64,000 bases of DNA from the NCBI GenBank assembly GCA_934446365.1, contig CAKSDZ010000005.1, forward strand, positions 1 to 64,000, in the 5' to 3' direction. Source of the stretch: an uncultured Eubacteriales bacterium. Lineage in GTDB: Bacteria > Bacillota > Clostridia > Oscillospirales > CAG-272. This document shows positions 8,816 to 18,416 of this stretch, one piece after another; positions within the stretch are counted from its first letter, which is position 1, and the number at the start of each line of letters is the position of its first letter. The notes beneath the pieces are model-generated. The model saw only the letters and a list, made by a program, of their open reading frames with translations, made no database searches and was not told where the DNA came from. Made by a program: the position numbers and the translations under genes.

Positions 8816-9068
8816 AACCCACTTCCTTTCTCACTCTAATAATTTTAAACAATCAACTATTAACATTAAACAACAAAAATATATAAATGTCAATATAACT
8901 TCAAAATTTTTTTAATAAACCGTTCGACAAAACAATTCTTTTTTCCTTATTTTTCTACATAAATTTCTCTAATTTCAAGGTTTTATCAATAACACAGACC
9001 AATATAAACAAAAAACATATAAAAAAATTAATTCCCCAACCCGTAAATTACGAGTCAGGGAATTTGAT

Positions 9069-9145
9069 TGGCGTCCCTGGGCGGATTCGAACCGCCGGCC
9101 TTTCGCTTAGGAGGCGAACGCTCTATCCTGCTGAGCTACAAGGAC
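9069..9145 (-). tRNA. tRNA-Arg (anticodon CCT)
   Basis: A 77-nt cloverleaf on the minus strand with CCA encoded. Acceptor GTCCTTG/CAGGGAC (one G-T pair), D arm GCTC...GAGC, anticodon arm TTCGC-CTCCTAA-GCGAA with anticodon CCT for AGG codons, and T arm GGCGG-TTCGAAT-CCGCC; discriminator G. Confidence 0.95.
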
Positions 9146-9171
9146 ATATCCGCCGAAAATCGGCGGCAATT

Positions 9172-10584
9172 TTATTTTTTTGCGGATTCTCCGACATTGG
9201 CAGGCTCCTGCCCGTCGACGGAATCCGTGTCGGAGCCGTCCACATCCGACGGATTCATATCCGACTTGCTTTTTTCATATGCGGCAACGTCCGCATCCGT
9301 AATACAGGGGACTTCCTCCGTAAATACCGGCCGATTATCGGATGCTCCGCTTAAATGCTTGGTTCCCTTGCGGCGCGCCTTCCGAATTTCCTCCTCCATA
9401 TGCAGTTCACGTCCTGCGTCGGTCGTATAATACGAATAAGTATCCGTTTCAAGTCCTTTTTTGGCAAGCCGGCGGTCGACCGCAGAATACATGACAGTAT
9501 ACAGAATCGCAAATACCGGCACGCCGATAATCAGTCCCCAAAAGCCGAGCAAGCCTGTCATAATGATGATGGCGGTAAACATGAAAACAGAGGATGCTTC
9601 CACGCCTGAGCGTATAATTTTCGGACGGATCATTCGCTTGTTGACAACATGAAGAATCACCATAAACAGAACAAACCAAATCACCTGAATCGGATCCGCC
9701 AAAAGAATGATCAATGCGCCGACAACCGTACCGATGAGCGGTCCGAAAACCGGAACGATGCAGGCGACGCCTACCAAAACGCTCACGAGCGGATAATATG
9801 GGATTCCGATAATGGAGGTACAGATAAAGCAGATCGTCCCGATGATCAGCGCGTCCGCAAGCTGTCCTTTGATGAATCCGCCGAAATTTTTATTGGCAAG
9901 ATTGGCGCCCTTGGCAAGCGCGGCATACCTCCTCTTGCTGAACAAAGCATATCCGGCCTTCTTGATTTGCGCAATCAAGCGTTCTTTTGCAAATAGGAAA
10001 TACACCGCAAGAATCACGCCGAGGAAAAAGTCCTTAATAATTCCGACGGCAGTTCCCGCAACGCTTGCGACATCGGGAATGATCGTATTAAGCCCCGAAT
10101 AAATCTTGTCAAGCAGCTCTACCGCATATTCCGTTATCTTATCGATATAACCCGCCAGCACGCTATCCCCTGCCGAAAGCCCAAGCAGCCATTCCTTGAC
10201 GGTTTCAAAATAAAGACCCGACATGTTCTGCAAATCCGCATAGCCGCGGAAAACCTGCGGAATGATTCTCCACACAAAGAGCACCGCGGCGATAACCACA
10301 ACAAGAAGCGTACATAGAACGGAAAGCGTTCTCTTCAAACGATATAAGCCTTTCCGATCAAGTCCTTTCAGGACAGTTCTCTCATAAAAATTGACGAAAG
10401 GCGAGAGCAGATACGTAATCAGAATTCCATAAAAAACGGGGTTGAATACGGAAAGAATTTTTGAAACATAATGCCCGAAAGTATTAAAATCCAAAAATAA
10501 AAATACACAAAAAACGACGCAGAAAATGACAATGAAAGCATATAGCGCAATGGTCGCATATTTTTTGTTCCATTCGATTTTCAC
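9172..10584 (-). CDS. AI-2E family transporter
   Basis: A 470-residue membrane protein of the AI-2E/PerM family, a group of exporters or ion antiporters whose substrate is often unknown. About eight membrane segments: one pair near the N-terminus, then a soluble loop, then clusters such as IIKDFFLGVILAVYFLFAKERL and IVPVFGPLIGTVVGALIIL, with the family signature around the PxxG. The C-terminal 90 residues are hydrophilic and acidic. The start is uncertain: a GTG at 10584 lies ten bases after GGAGG, while a TTG eight codons upstream would leave the ribosome binding site inside the gene. Confidence 0.88.
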   Translation of the reverse strand: MKIEWNKKYATIALYAFIVIFCVVFCVFLFLDFNTFGHYVSKILSVFNPVFYGILITYLLSPFVNFYERTVLKGLDRKGLYRLKRTLSVLCTLLVVVIAAVLFVWRIIPQVFRGYADLQNMSGLYFETVKEWLLGLSAGDSVLAGYIDKITEYAVELLDKIYSGLNTIIPDVASVAGTAVGIIKDFFLGVILAVYFLFAKERLIAQIKKAGYALFSKRRYAALAKGANLANKNFGGFIKGQLADALIIGTICFICTSIIGIPYYPLVSVLVGVACIVPVFGPLIGTVVGALIILLADPIQVIWFVLFMVILHVVNKRMIRPKIIRSGVEASSVFMFTAIIIMTGLLGFWGLIIGVPVFAILYTVMYSAVDRRLAKKGLETDTYSYYTTDAGRELHMEEEIRKARRKGTKHLSGASDNRPVFTEEVPCITDADVAAYEKSKSDMNPSDVDGSDTDSVDGQEPANVGESAKK

Positions 10585-10861
10585 GCGCCGGTCGCCTCCT
10601 TCCCGCAAGATTCTCCGCCCGCTCTTTTATAGCGTTATAATATAATGATACACGCCTTCGCCGTTTTAGTCAAGCAAATTTTTTAATATAAAGAGAAATC
10701 TCAATCATTTTAATAGAAAATTAATAAATTCAATAATCAATATAAGAATTTCCTCATGTCGCGGTTCCGCGAGTTCTGTAAACCGCGGCGCCGAGCAAAA
10801 GCCCGACGCCGCAGGTGAATACACAGAAATCCAACGCGGAACCGGAAAAGCCCTTGCGGGA

Positions 10862-11563
10862 TTATCCGTTTGTCACGTTGATATAACCAAACGAACAGTC
10901 AAACTTGCATTTTACAGCCGCATTTCCCTCCGATTGGTTTTTGATGGAGGCAAAAGCCGCGCTGTTCTGCGGCTCCGCCTTGATGCCGGCGGGAAGAAGG
11001 ATTTTCACTTCGCCGAAATTGGCGGAAACGGAAAGATACGCGTCCTCTGCAAAAACCGCCCCGGAAAAATCCAAGGTCAACGAGCCGAAGGAAACGCTGT
11101 AACTGCAATGGTGCACCGTCTGTCCGGCAAATCGCAGGGTCTCCCCTGTGAACGTATAGCTCACATGATCCCCTGTGCTCTGTGCTTCTCCGAATATAGC
11201 GCCATTGCTGCCGGATTCCGACGGTTCAGCCTTTTTGCCGCCGCGAAACGCATCCACGATGATTTTTCCGCCGAAAATGATCACGGCAAGCGCAAACGCC
11301 ACAAGCCATATATTCACAAAATCCGGAATGATCCCGTTCTCTTTCAGCACGATTGCGCCGAAAATAAGCATAAAGAAGACATTTCCGACATTCGGACCGT
11401 CGCTCACAACGGAGACGAAGAAGCAGAGCATCAGAAGCGCCGCCCACCAGCCGGGGAAAAACAGATCAAAGTTCCAAAAATTCAGAGCGTCGCCAAGCCA
11501 TGCCACACCGAGCACAAGAAGAACAATACCGATAATCAGTTTTTTCGCTTTTTGCCGGTTCAT
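10862..11563 (-). CDS. LiaF-like membrane protein
   Basis: A 233-residue protein with four predicted membrane segments in the first 110 residues (LIIGIVLLVLGVAWLGDAL, then WWAALLMLCFFVSVV, etc.) and a C-terminal beta-rich domain (from about residue 140: SYSVSFGSLTLDFSGAVF, LSVSANFGEVKILLP) like the cell-wall-stress sensor domain of LiaF. LiaF-type proteins repress cell-envelope-stress two-component systems, but no liaR/liaS genes are adjacent here, so the role is inferred from the fold only. Confidence 0.75.
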   Translation of the reverse strand: MNRQKAKKLIIGIVLLVLGVAWLGDALNFWNFDLFFPGWWAALLMLCFFVSVVSDGPNVGNVFFMLIFGAIVLKENGIIPDFVNIWLVAFALAVIIFGGKIIVDAFRGGKKAEPSESGSNGAIFGEAQSTGDHVSYTFTGETLRFAGQTVHHCSYSVSFGSLTLDFSGAVFAEDAYLSVSANFGEVKILLPAGIKAEPQNSAAFASIKNQSEGNAAVKCKFDCSFGYINVTNG

Positions 11564-11593
11564 ATGGATGCCCTCTCTTTCCGCAGAAGCTTT

Positions 11594-12850
11594 TTATTCG
11601 GAAGTTCTCATGCTCTCCCGCTTTTTCTTTCTGCTCATCGCAATTATGCAGACCGCAATCACGATGACAACGATAACAGCAACGGCAATCCAAAAGCCGA
11701 CGGAAAGACCCGTCACACTGATGGAAATCCACAGATCGTCGAGCAGCTTATTGGTATCGTCGGAGAGATTGATAAATTTTTCCGTTTTGGATAGTATTTC
11801 CTCACTGGGATAGGCATATTCACTTGCAGCAAGCTCAGGATCAATCAAATCCTTTGCGGCCGTAATCGGCGTGGAATAGCCGGTCGCGCCGCAGTTCTCC
11901 GCGGAAATCTTCGGCTCACACATGAAATTGATGAACATTTCCGCGGCTTCCTTGTTTTTGCAGCCTTTCGGAATGCACATCGCATCGACAAAGAAATTGG
12001 AGCCTTCCTTCGGGAATGCAAACGCGAGATTCTCATTGTCCTCGTGCATGGTGATGAAATCGCCGGCATAATACGGAGCGATCCAAGCGTTTTCCTCCAC
12101 CATCTTATCAAAGATTTGATCCATCACATAGTTTTGCACCAGCGGCTTCTGTGCTTTGAGCAGCTCGGCAGCTTCATTGATTTCATCCACGTTCTCGGTG
12201 TTGACGGAATAGCCAAGCTTTTCAAGCGCGATGGCGAACGCATCGCGGGAATTGTCGAACATCAGAATTTTTTTCGCATAATCCTCATCCCAAAGGATAT
12301 CCCAGCTGTCCACCGTTTTCGTCACATATTTGGTGTTGTAGATGATGCCGACCGTACCCCATGTATACGGAACGCTGTATTCGAGCGTAGGATCGTATTC
12401 GACATCGTTTTTAAAGGTGTCGTCCACATATTTTTCAAAGTTCGGAATGTTGGAGAAGTCGAGCTTTTCCAGCATGTCTTTTTCGATCATGCGGGAAATC
12501 ATATAATCCGACGGGATGATCACATCGTAATAAGCACTTCCGCTTTGCAGCTTGGAGTAAAGTCCCTCGTTTGTATCATAGGTCGTGTAATCGACGTCGA
12601 TGCCGGTGAGCTCCTCAAACATTTTGATGACATCCTCGGAGCCGTCCGAGCCGTCGGCGATATACTCGCCCCAGTTATAAACGTAGAGCTTGACGCCCTG
12701 TCCCTTGAACTTGGAATAATATTCCTCGTCGAACGCATAAGGATCGGAAGACACCGTATTCCCCGGAAGCATTTCCGAAGCCGTGACGGATGCCGCCAAA
12801 GAGGAGGCAAGCAGCAGGACACAGAGAAGAACAGCAAAGATTTTTTTCAT
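11594..12850 (-). CDS. potD: Spermidine/putrescine ABC transporter substrate-binding protein
   Basis: A 418-residue extracytoplasmic binding protein for polyamines, last gene of potABCD. Signal peptide at residues 1-25; conserved blocks include KLYVYNWGEYIADGS, VDYTTYDTNEGLYSKL, YDVIIPSDYMISRM and FINFMCEPKISAENCGATGYSTP. Unusually it ends in a membrane helix (about residues 383-405) and a basic tail (SRKKKRES), so it would be held in the membrane at both ends before signal cleavage and at the C-terminus afterwards, rather than as a lipoprotein. No lipobox Cys is seen. Confidence 0.93.
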   Translation of the reverse strand: MKKIFAVLLCVLLLASSLAASVTASEMLPGNTVSSDPYAFDEEYYSKFKGQGVKLYVYNWGEYIADGSDGSEDVIKMFEELTGIDVDYTTYDTNEGLYSKLQSGSAYYDVIIPSDYMISRMIEKDMLEKLDFSNIPNFEKYVDDTFKNDVEYDPTLEYSVPYTWGTVGIIYNTKYVTKTVDSWDILWDEDYAKKILMFDNSRDAFAIALEKLGYSVNTENVDEINEAAELLKAQKPLVQNYVMDQIFDKMVEENAWIAPYYAGDFITMHEDNENLAFAFPKEGSNFFVDAMCIPKGCKNKEAAEMFINFMCEPKISAENCGATGYSTPITAAKDLIDPELAASEYAYPSEEILSKTEKFINLSDDTNKLLDDLWISISVTGLSVGFWIAVAVIVVIVIAVCIIAMSRKKKRESMRTSE

Positions 12851-12898
12851 TTTTTGACCAATATTCCTTTCAAAATATATAAATTTTTGAATAAAGGC

Positions 12899-13702
12899 TT
12901 AAAGCCTCATCATTTTCTTTTCCTTCGCACGCTCCGCCCGAATCGAGCGCACATTCACCACAAGAAGAACGGCAAGAACGATCACGAACATAATTGTCGA
13001 GAGCGCGTTGATTTCCGGACTGACGCGCTTTTTCACCATCGAATAAATCGTAATGGAGAGCGTCTGAACATTGCCCGCCGTGAAATAACTGACGACGAAA
13101 TCGTCGAGCGAATACGTAAACGCCATGAGGAAGCCCGTGATGATTCCGGGCATAATCTCCGGCACGATTACCTTGAAAAACGCGCGCGACGGATTGCAGC
13201 CGAGGTCGAGCGCCGCCTCATACATGTTTTTGTTGATTTGGCGAAGCTTCGGCAGAACCGAAAGAAACACCGTCGGCACGCAAAAGGTTACATGCGCGAT
13301 AATCAAAGAGACAAAGCCGCCCGACATATGCGCAAGCGAAAACAACAGCATAAGAGAAATTCCCGTCACGATCTCAGGACTCAGCATCGGCAGATATGTT
13401 ACATTTTTGATGGCGCCCTTGACCGCCTTGTTTTTCATCGAGAAAACGCCGAGCGCCGCTCCCGTTCCGAGAATCGTCGATATCACGGAGGCCGCCGCGG
13501 CGACGATCAGCGTATTCTTCAAGGAATTCAGAATCAGCGTATTGGAAAACAGGTCCTGATACCATTTGAGCGAAAATCCCGTCCATGAATAGCCCTTGGA
13601 GGAATTGAACGAAAATACGATAAGCACAAAAATCGGCAGATACAAAAACAGCATCATGAGGGCGATATAAACGCCGGAAAATGTTTTTCCCTTTTTCGTC
13701 AT
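12899..13702 (-). CDS. potC: Spermidine/putrescine ABC transporter permease
   Basis: A 267-residue inner-membrane permease of the PotC type with six predicted helices. The EAA loop is EAALDLGCNPSRAFFKVIVPEIMPGII, which contacts the ATPase. The start codon overlaps the potB stop by 4 bp (ATGA). 48 bp separate it from potD. Confidence 0.95.
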   Translation of the reverse strand: MTKKGKTFSGVYIALMMLFLYLPIFVLIVFSFNSSKGYSWTGFSLKWYQDLFSNTLILNSLKNTLIVAAAASVISTILGTGAALGVFSMKNKAVKGAIKNVTYLPMLSPEIVTGISLMLLFSLAHMSGGFVSLIIAHVTFCVPTVFLSVLPKLRQINKNMYEAALDLGCNPSRAFFKVIVPEIMPGIITGFLMAFTYSLDDFVVSYFTAGNVQTLSITIYSMVKKRVSPEINALSTIMFVIVLAVLLVVNVRSIRAERAKEKKMMRL

Positions 13703-14520
13703 ACGAGTGCCTCCTCCGCTTCTTCACTGTCAAGGCGGTTGAAAATCGCCATCGTGATCAGCACAACGATCATGAGCAGCAGGGACGTCGCCGAGCCGCA
13801 GTTGAGATCATACGAATTTCCGAGAAACTGCGTTTCGATCAGATCTCCGATGAGGTAATTTCCCGTTCCGCCGAGCATGCCGCTGATGACGAACGTGCTG
13901 ACCGCCGGAACAAATACCATCGTCGTTCCGGAAATGATGCCGGGCATGCTGAGCGGCAGCACCACCCGCCGGAACGTGGCAAAAAAACCGGCACCGAGGT
14001 CCCCCGCGGCCTCTATAAGGCTTTTGTCGATTTTTGTCATAATCGAATACAGCGGCAGTATCATAAACGGAATATAATTATACACCATGCCGAGCACCAC
14101 CGCGCCGGAGGTGTTGATGAGCTTTAAGGAAGAAAGTCCGAGGCTGTTCAAGATGGTATTGATTACGCCGTTATCCTCGAGAATCGCCTGCCATGCGTAG
14201 GTACGCAGCAGGAAATTCATCCACATCGGAAGCATGACAAGCATCGTCATCATCTTTTGACGGGAAAAGCTCAGGCGCGACATCGCAAAGGCAAACGGAT
14301 AGGCGAGCACAAGACAGATTGCCGTGGCGATTGCCGCAAGATAAATGCTTTTGACAAGCGTCGGCAGATACTGCACGGACTGCTTGACGTTGTCGAGCGT
14401 AAATGCGCCCGATTTATCCGTGAACGCAAAATAGATGACAAGCAGCAGCGGAAGAATCGTGAAAAGGAGCATCCACAGAATATACGGATAAGACGCCCAT
14501 TTGGCGTTCAGCTTGATCAC
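13699..14520 (-). CDS. potB: Spermidine/putrescine ABC transporter permease
   Basis: A 273-residue permease of the PotB type with six predicted helices and the EAA loop EAAGDLGAGFFATFRRVVLPLSMPGII. It pairs with PotC. The start is GTG and overlaps the potA stop codon by 4 bp (GTGA), so translation is coupled. Confidence 0.95.
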   Translation of the reverse strand: MIKLNAKWASYPYILWMLLFTILPLLLVIYFAFTDKSGAFTLDNVKQSVQYLPTLVKSIYLAAIATAICLVLAYPFAFAMSRLSFSRQKMMTMLVMLPMWMNFLLRTYAWQAILEDNGVINTILNSLGLSSLKLINTSGAVVLGMVYNYIPFMILPLYSIMTKIDKSLIEAAGDLGAGFFATFRRVVLPLSMPGIISGTTMVFVPAVSTFVISGMLGGTGNYLIGDLIETQFLGNSYDLNCGSATSLLLMIVVLITMAIFNRLDSEEAEEALV

Positions 14521-15620
14521 GCCTCCTCACCTCCGGTCACAGGCACTTCCTCCGCCGGAGAATCCGATTTGTGCATGATATGGATGTCCTCCGGCGTGAT
14601 GCGAAGTCCGATTTCCGAGCCGACAGGCGAAAAATCCGTCGAATGGACGCGCCACGCCTTCCCGAAGCACTCCACAAGCATCTCATAATGAACGCCCTTG
14701 AAAGTGACGGCCGTAACCGTGCCGCAGAGAAACTCGTCCGAGGGAGCGGTGATTTCGATATCCTCGGGACGCACGACGACGTCGACCGGCTCATCCTTTT
14801 CAAAGCCGGCATCGACGCATTCGTAAGCCCTTCCCTCAAACTCGACGCGGTAATCCGTGTGCATGATGCCGGGAACGATATTGCTTTCCCCGATGAAGCT
14901 CGCCGTAAAGGCGTTCACCGGTTCATTATAGATATCCTGAGGCGTGCCGATCTGCTGAATCACGCCGCCGTTCATGACGACGACGGTATCGCTCATCGTG
15001 AGCGCCTCCTCTTGGTCATGCGTAACATAAACAAACGTAATGCCGAGCCGCTGCTGAATCTTTTTCAGTTCAAACTGCATTTCCTTGCGCAATTTGAGGT
15101 CGAGCGCGCCGAGCGGCTCGTCGAGAAGCAGCACCTTCGGGTTGTTCACCAGCGCGCGCGCAATCGCCACCCGCTGCTGCTGGCCGCCGGAAAGCAGATT
15201 GACGCTCCGGCTCTCGAAGCCGGACAGATTCACAAGCGCGAGCATTTCCCGCACACGGGAAACAATCTCTTTTTCCGGCGTCTTGACAAGACGAAGCCCG
15301 AACGCCACGTTCTCAAAGACGTCGAGATGCGGGAACAGCGCGTATTTTTGAAAGACCGTGTTGACTTTTCTTTTATAAGGAGGAAGATCGTTGATTTTTT
15401 TCCCGAGGAAGCAAACGTCGCCCGTATCCGGTGTGACGAAGCCGCCGATGATGCGAAGCGTCGTCGTCTTTCCGCAGCCGGAGGGACCGAGGAGCGTGAT
15501 AAACTCCTTGTCGTGGATGTCGAGATCAATTCCTTTCAGAACCTGTTCGCCGTTGAAACTTTTCGAAATATTCCGAAGCTCAATGATTTTCGTGTTTTGA
15601 TCCATTTCTGCTATGCTCAC
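14517..15620 (-). CDS. potA: Spermidine/putrescine ABC transporter ATPase
   Basis: A 367-residue ATP-binding subunit. Walker A GPSGCGKTT, Q-loop at VFQKYALFPHL, ABC signature LSGGQQQRVAIARAL, Walker B VLLLDEPLGALD and H-loop VTHDQEEAL; the C-terminal 120 residues are the TOBE regulatory domain. Two starts are possible: GTG at 15620 or ATG at 15605 (MDQNTK). Neither has a strong ribosome binding site, which fits a gene controlled through its structured leader. Confidence 0.95.
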   Translation of the reverse strand: MSIAEMDQNTKIIELRNISKSFNGEQVLKGIDLDIHDKEFITLLGPSGCGKTTTLRIIGGFVTPDTGDVCFLGKKINDLPPYKRKVNTVFQKYALFPHLDVFENVAFGLRLVKTPEKEIVSRVREMLALVNLSGFESRSVNLLSGGQQQRVAIARALVNNPKVLLLDEPLGALDLKLRKEMQFELKKIQQRLGITFVYVTHDQEEALTMSDTVVVMNGGVIQQIGTPQDIYNEPVNAFTASFIGESNIVPGIMHTDYRVEFEGRAYECVDAGFEKDEPVDVVVRPEDIEITAPSDEFLCGTVTAVTFKGVHYEMLVECFGKAWRVHSTDFSPVGSEIGLRITPEDIHIMHKSDSPAEEVPVTGGEEA

Positions 15621-15956
15621 TTTTTTCAGTATTTTCGTGCGTCACCCTGCCTTTTCGGAGGCTGCCTGCGCACCGGACGGATCTCTCCGTCAAGCCTAAA
15701 AAAATGCACGAAAAAAAGACTTTTTCCGTGCATTAAAAAGTGCCGTGAACGATATCAAAAAAATATTTTGAAAAGGACTTTTTTACTTGGGTCCCGAATT
15801 CACAAGGGCATTATAGCAGATAATATGTCAAATTGCAAGTTTTTTTGAAAAATTTCTGAAAAAACTTTAAAATTTCTGATTTTTTCCGAAAATCCGCCCG
15901 ATTAAATCAAAAATCTTGTAAAAATCTCCGTTTTGTTTCAAAATCCGCCGAAATCC
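15621..15956 (-). promoter_or_regulatory. Promoter and structured leader of the pot operon
   Basis: No gene. On the minus strand TTGCAA (15833-15838) and TATAAT (15810-15815) are 17 bp apart. The leader that follows has an intrinsic terminator (15698-15734), then a GACGGA/TCCGTC hairpin (15676-15691) and a larger hairpin GTGCG/CGCAC enclosing GCCT/AGGC (15637-15673). This arrangement suggests attenuation. The terminator could also serve transcription coming through from spoIIE. The AT-rich part up to 15956 holds nothing else recognisable. Confidence 0.5.
15698..15734 (-). terminator. Intrinsic terminator in the pot leader
   Basis: On the minus strand AATGCACG pairs with CGTGCATT around a stretch that can itself pair (GAAAAAG/CTTTTTTT), followed by seven T. 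Lies about 75 bp after the pot promoter and 80 bp before potA. Confidence 0.65.
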
Positions 15957-18338
15957 TCACGCCGCATCCTCGGAAGATTCCGGAAGCCTGCGGACGCGGA
16001 TAAGCTCCACCGTCATATCGTCCGCGCGCACGGCCGCGCCCTCTGCCGCACGGATGATTTTCTCCGCCATGGCGCCGAGGTTATCCGTCCATTCCCGCGA
16101 GATAAATTCGATGAACCACGCAGGGTCGCCGGTCTCGCTCGCCTCGATATCGGAGGCCACGCCGTCCGAACACAGGAGAATCACGTCGCCGTCCTCGAGC
16201 TCAAACTCCGTGACCTCCGCGGAAACCTGCGGAACGATGCCGATTGGGAACGTGCCCGACGCGATTTTGTATAATCTTTTATCCCGGATAATATAGGACG
16301 GCACCGCGCCGCTCTTGATAAAGGAAGCGACGCCGAGCACAAGGTCCACCACCAAAAGGTCTACCGTGGCAAAGCACTCCGTGCTTTTGGAGCATACGAG
16401 ATTGTTAAGCATTTCGAGCGTGGTGGATTTTTTATTGCCGCATGCCAGCATTTTTTCGAGGAATACGCGGCACATGCGCGAGGTCAGCGCGGCGTCCTCG
16501 CCGCTGCCCATACCGTCGCAGATAAAGCAGTAGAAAAAGTCGTCATAGCTTTTCACGACCGAAACGCTGTCCCCGCAGACGTTCTCGCCTCTTTTGGAAA
16601 TCTGTTTTCCGGAATATTCCACGGCGTACCGCGGCGCGCCCTCCAATGTCAGTGCGCTTTTTCCGTTTTCCAGCATAAACTCCGGCATACAGAACCGTGT
16701 GCCGCATACCGTCTCGCACAGCTCGCGGATATCCGACGGCCGCAGCGTAGTGCGGGCGATATCCGCGCCCGTCGCGATTACATATTTTTTCCGGTCGCCG
16801 CAGACAATCAGATTTTCCGCACGCAGTCCCGCGCGCAGAAACTGCCGCCGCAGACGGTCGGACAGCACTCTGTCCACATTAAAGCCGATATTGCCCTCCG
16901 AGGCGGCGTCCGCAAACATCTGTGCCATCGCCTCGTAATCGAATGCGAAAATCTGCGTTTTGTCCTCGCGGATCGCCTCTTCCAGCATCTTCGCGGAGCA
17001 GGCGCTGATCTCCTGCGCAATCACGTCCAGCATCGGGCATTTCACCTTTGTAATATCATAAAGCTTTTCGCGGTCGATTTTCCCGGACGCCATGAGGCGG
17101 GATGCCAGCTTATCGGACACCCTGTCCGTCTCTAAATTTTCAAGTCCCCGGCAGGTACATTCATTCGGACAGCCGTCACAGTGGCTCTTCCAAATTTCGA
17201 TACATTTTTCGCTGAGCTTTTCCGGCTTCGGCCGTCTGAATTTTTCCGAAAGGCTGTGCATAATCGCGGACAGCGCATTCATCGAACCCGCAATGCTGTC
17301 CATGCGGCGCTCCCTTTCCTGCTCCTTCTTGCGGGCGATAAGCTCCTTGCAGTCCGCGCCGTTTTCAGGCACCGTCCGCATGGAAAACGACGGCAGAAGA
17401 TGGAGCAGCGCGGGAACGGCAATCAAAACGGACGCCGTCACGATTTCCGGCAAAAACTCCGCGATGACCTCCGTCCCGCCGAAATACAGCGCGCCGCAGA
17501 CCATGACGGCAATCGATCCCGCCGCCGCAAGCAGGCTGTTCACTTCGAAAAAGATGCCGGCGATGAGGCCGGAAAGCGCGAAAATCGGTGCATAAATCCC
17601 GCCGCAGGCAAGGCCGCACAAAAGGCCGACCGCGGAGCTTCGCGTCGGCTGTCCGAGCCAGCCCACGTATAACGTAATCATATAGGAAACGACAAGCCCA
17701 ATCGAGAACGACCCGACGGAAATCCCCGAAAGGGAAAGCGAAAGACAGAAAGCCGCGGCGCCGAGTCCCGCTTCAAAGGCCGGCGTAAAACGGTATTCCG
17801 GCTCAAAGAAAAAGGAAAGGAGAAACGCAAACGACGCGGCGCATACCGTATTCAGAGCGAGAGACAGGATGTCATACAGCTCCGTGCCGCCGCGCACGAC
17901 ATGGATGAGGGAAAAACCGAGCGCGAAAATCGCACAGAGCAGAACCCGCGCCGGCACCGTATCCGGAAGCCGCCCCGTCTTCCGAAGCATCTTCCGTCCA
18001 TACACGGCGATGCAGAGAACCGTCCGACACGCGCAAAGCGCGGCGGCGCCGATGCCGAAAAGGAGAATATCCCGTCCGAGCGCATATTCATAAGCGCACC
18101 GAAGCAGAATGCCGATCACCGCGAACACCGAATAATTCGGCAATGACGCGACAAGCGCGCAGCCAAGCGGAAAGGCGCCCATCGGAAATTCCGTCCCGCC
18201 GAAGAAAAAGCCTATGACGATCGTGCCGAGCGCCATGGCCGCCTTCCGAATCCCCAGCGCGGTGCGGGAGGCAGGCACGGAAACCCGTCTTTCGCGTGCG
18301 GCCGTCGGCTCCAATTCTTTTATTCTTTCATCTGTCAA
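15957..18338 (-). CDS. spoIIE: Stage II sporulation protein E (SpoIIE)
   Basis: A 793-residue membrane phosphatase that dephosphorylates SpoIIAA and so activates sigma-F in the forespore. About ten membrane helices in residues 35-330, a central region with a Cys-rich stretch (CDGCPNECTCRGLENL, near residue 390), and a C-terminal PP2C/SpoIIE phosphatase domain (about 570-785) with DDFFYCFICDGMGSGEDAA and LLCSDGVASDIE. The start is TTG at 18338 after AAAGGA. A single-gene unit; the gene shows that the organism forms spores or descends from spore formers. Confidence 0.94.
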   Translation of the reverse strand: MTDERIKELEPTAARERRVSVPASRTALGIRKAAMALGTIVIGFFFGGTEFPMGAFPLGCALVASLPNYSVFAVIGILLRCAYEYALGRDILLFGIGAAALCACRTVLCIAVYGRKMLRKTGRLPDTVPARVLLCAIFALGFSLIHVVRGGTELYDILSLALNTVCAASFAFLLSFFFEPEYRFTPAFEAGLGAAAFCLSLSLSGISVGSFSIGLVVSYMITLYVGWLGQPTRSSAVGLLCGLACGGIYAPIFALSGLIAGIFFEVNSLLAAAGSIAVMVCGALYFGGTEVIAEFLPEIVTASVLIAVPALLHLLPSFSMRTVPENGADCKELIARKKEQERERRMDSIAGSMNALSAIMHSLSEKFRRPKPEKLSEKCIEIWKSHCDGCPNECTCRGLENLETDRVSDKLASRLMASGKIDREKLYDITKVKCPMLDVIAQEISACSAKMLEEAIREDKTQIFAFDYEAMAQMFADAASEGNIGFNVDRVLSDRLRRQFLRAGLRAENLIVCGDRKKYVIATGADIARTTLRPSDIRELCETVCGTRFCMPEFMLENGKSALTLEGAPRYAVEYSGKQISKRGENVCGDSVSVVKSYDDFFYCFICDGMGSGEDAALTSRMCRVFLEKMLACGNKKSTTLEMLNNLVCSKSTECFATVDLLVVDLVLGVASFIKSGAVPSYIIRDKRLYKIASGTFPIGIVPQVSAEVTEFELEDGDVILLCSDGVASDIEASETGDPAWFIEFISREWTDNLGAMAEKIIRAAEGAAVRADDMTVELIRVRRLPESSEDAA

Positions 18339-18416
18339 AGCTTTATCATCCTTTCGTTTTTTAACTTCTGGAAAATCTTTTCCACCCTGCTATAAAGCAT
18401 ACACGAAAGGAGCCAA

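Noticed and set aside
9069..9145. Attachment-site duplication of the tRNA-Arg 3' end
   Set aside because: I looked for a second copy of the T-arm sequence in the neighbouring AT-rich region and did not see one.
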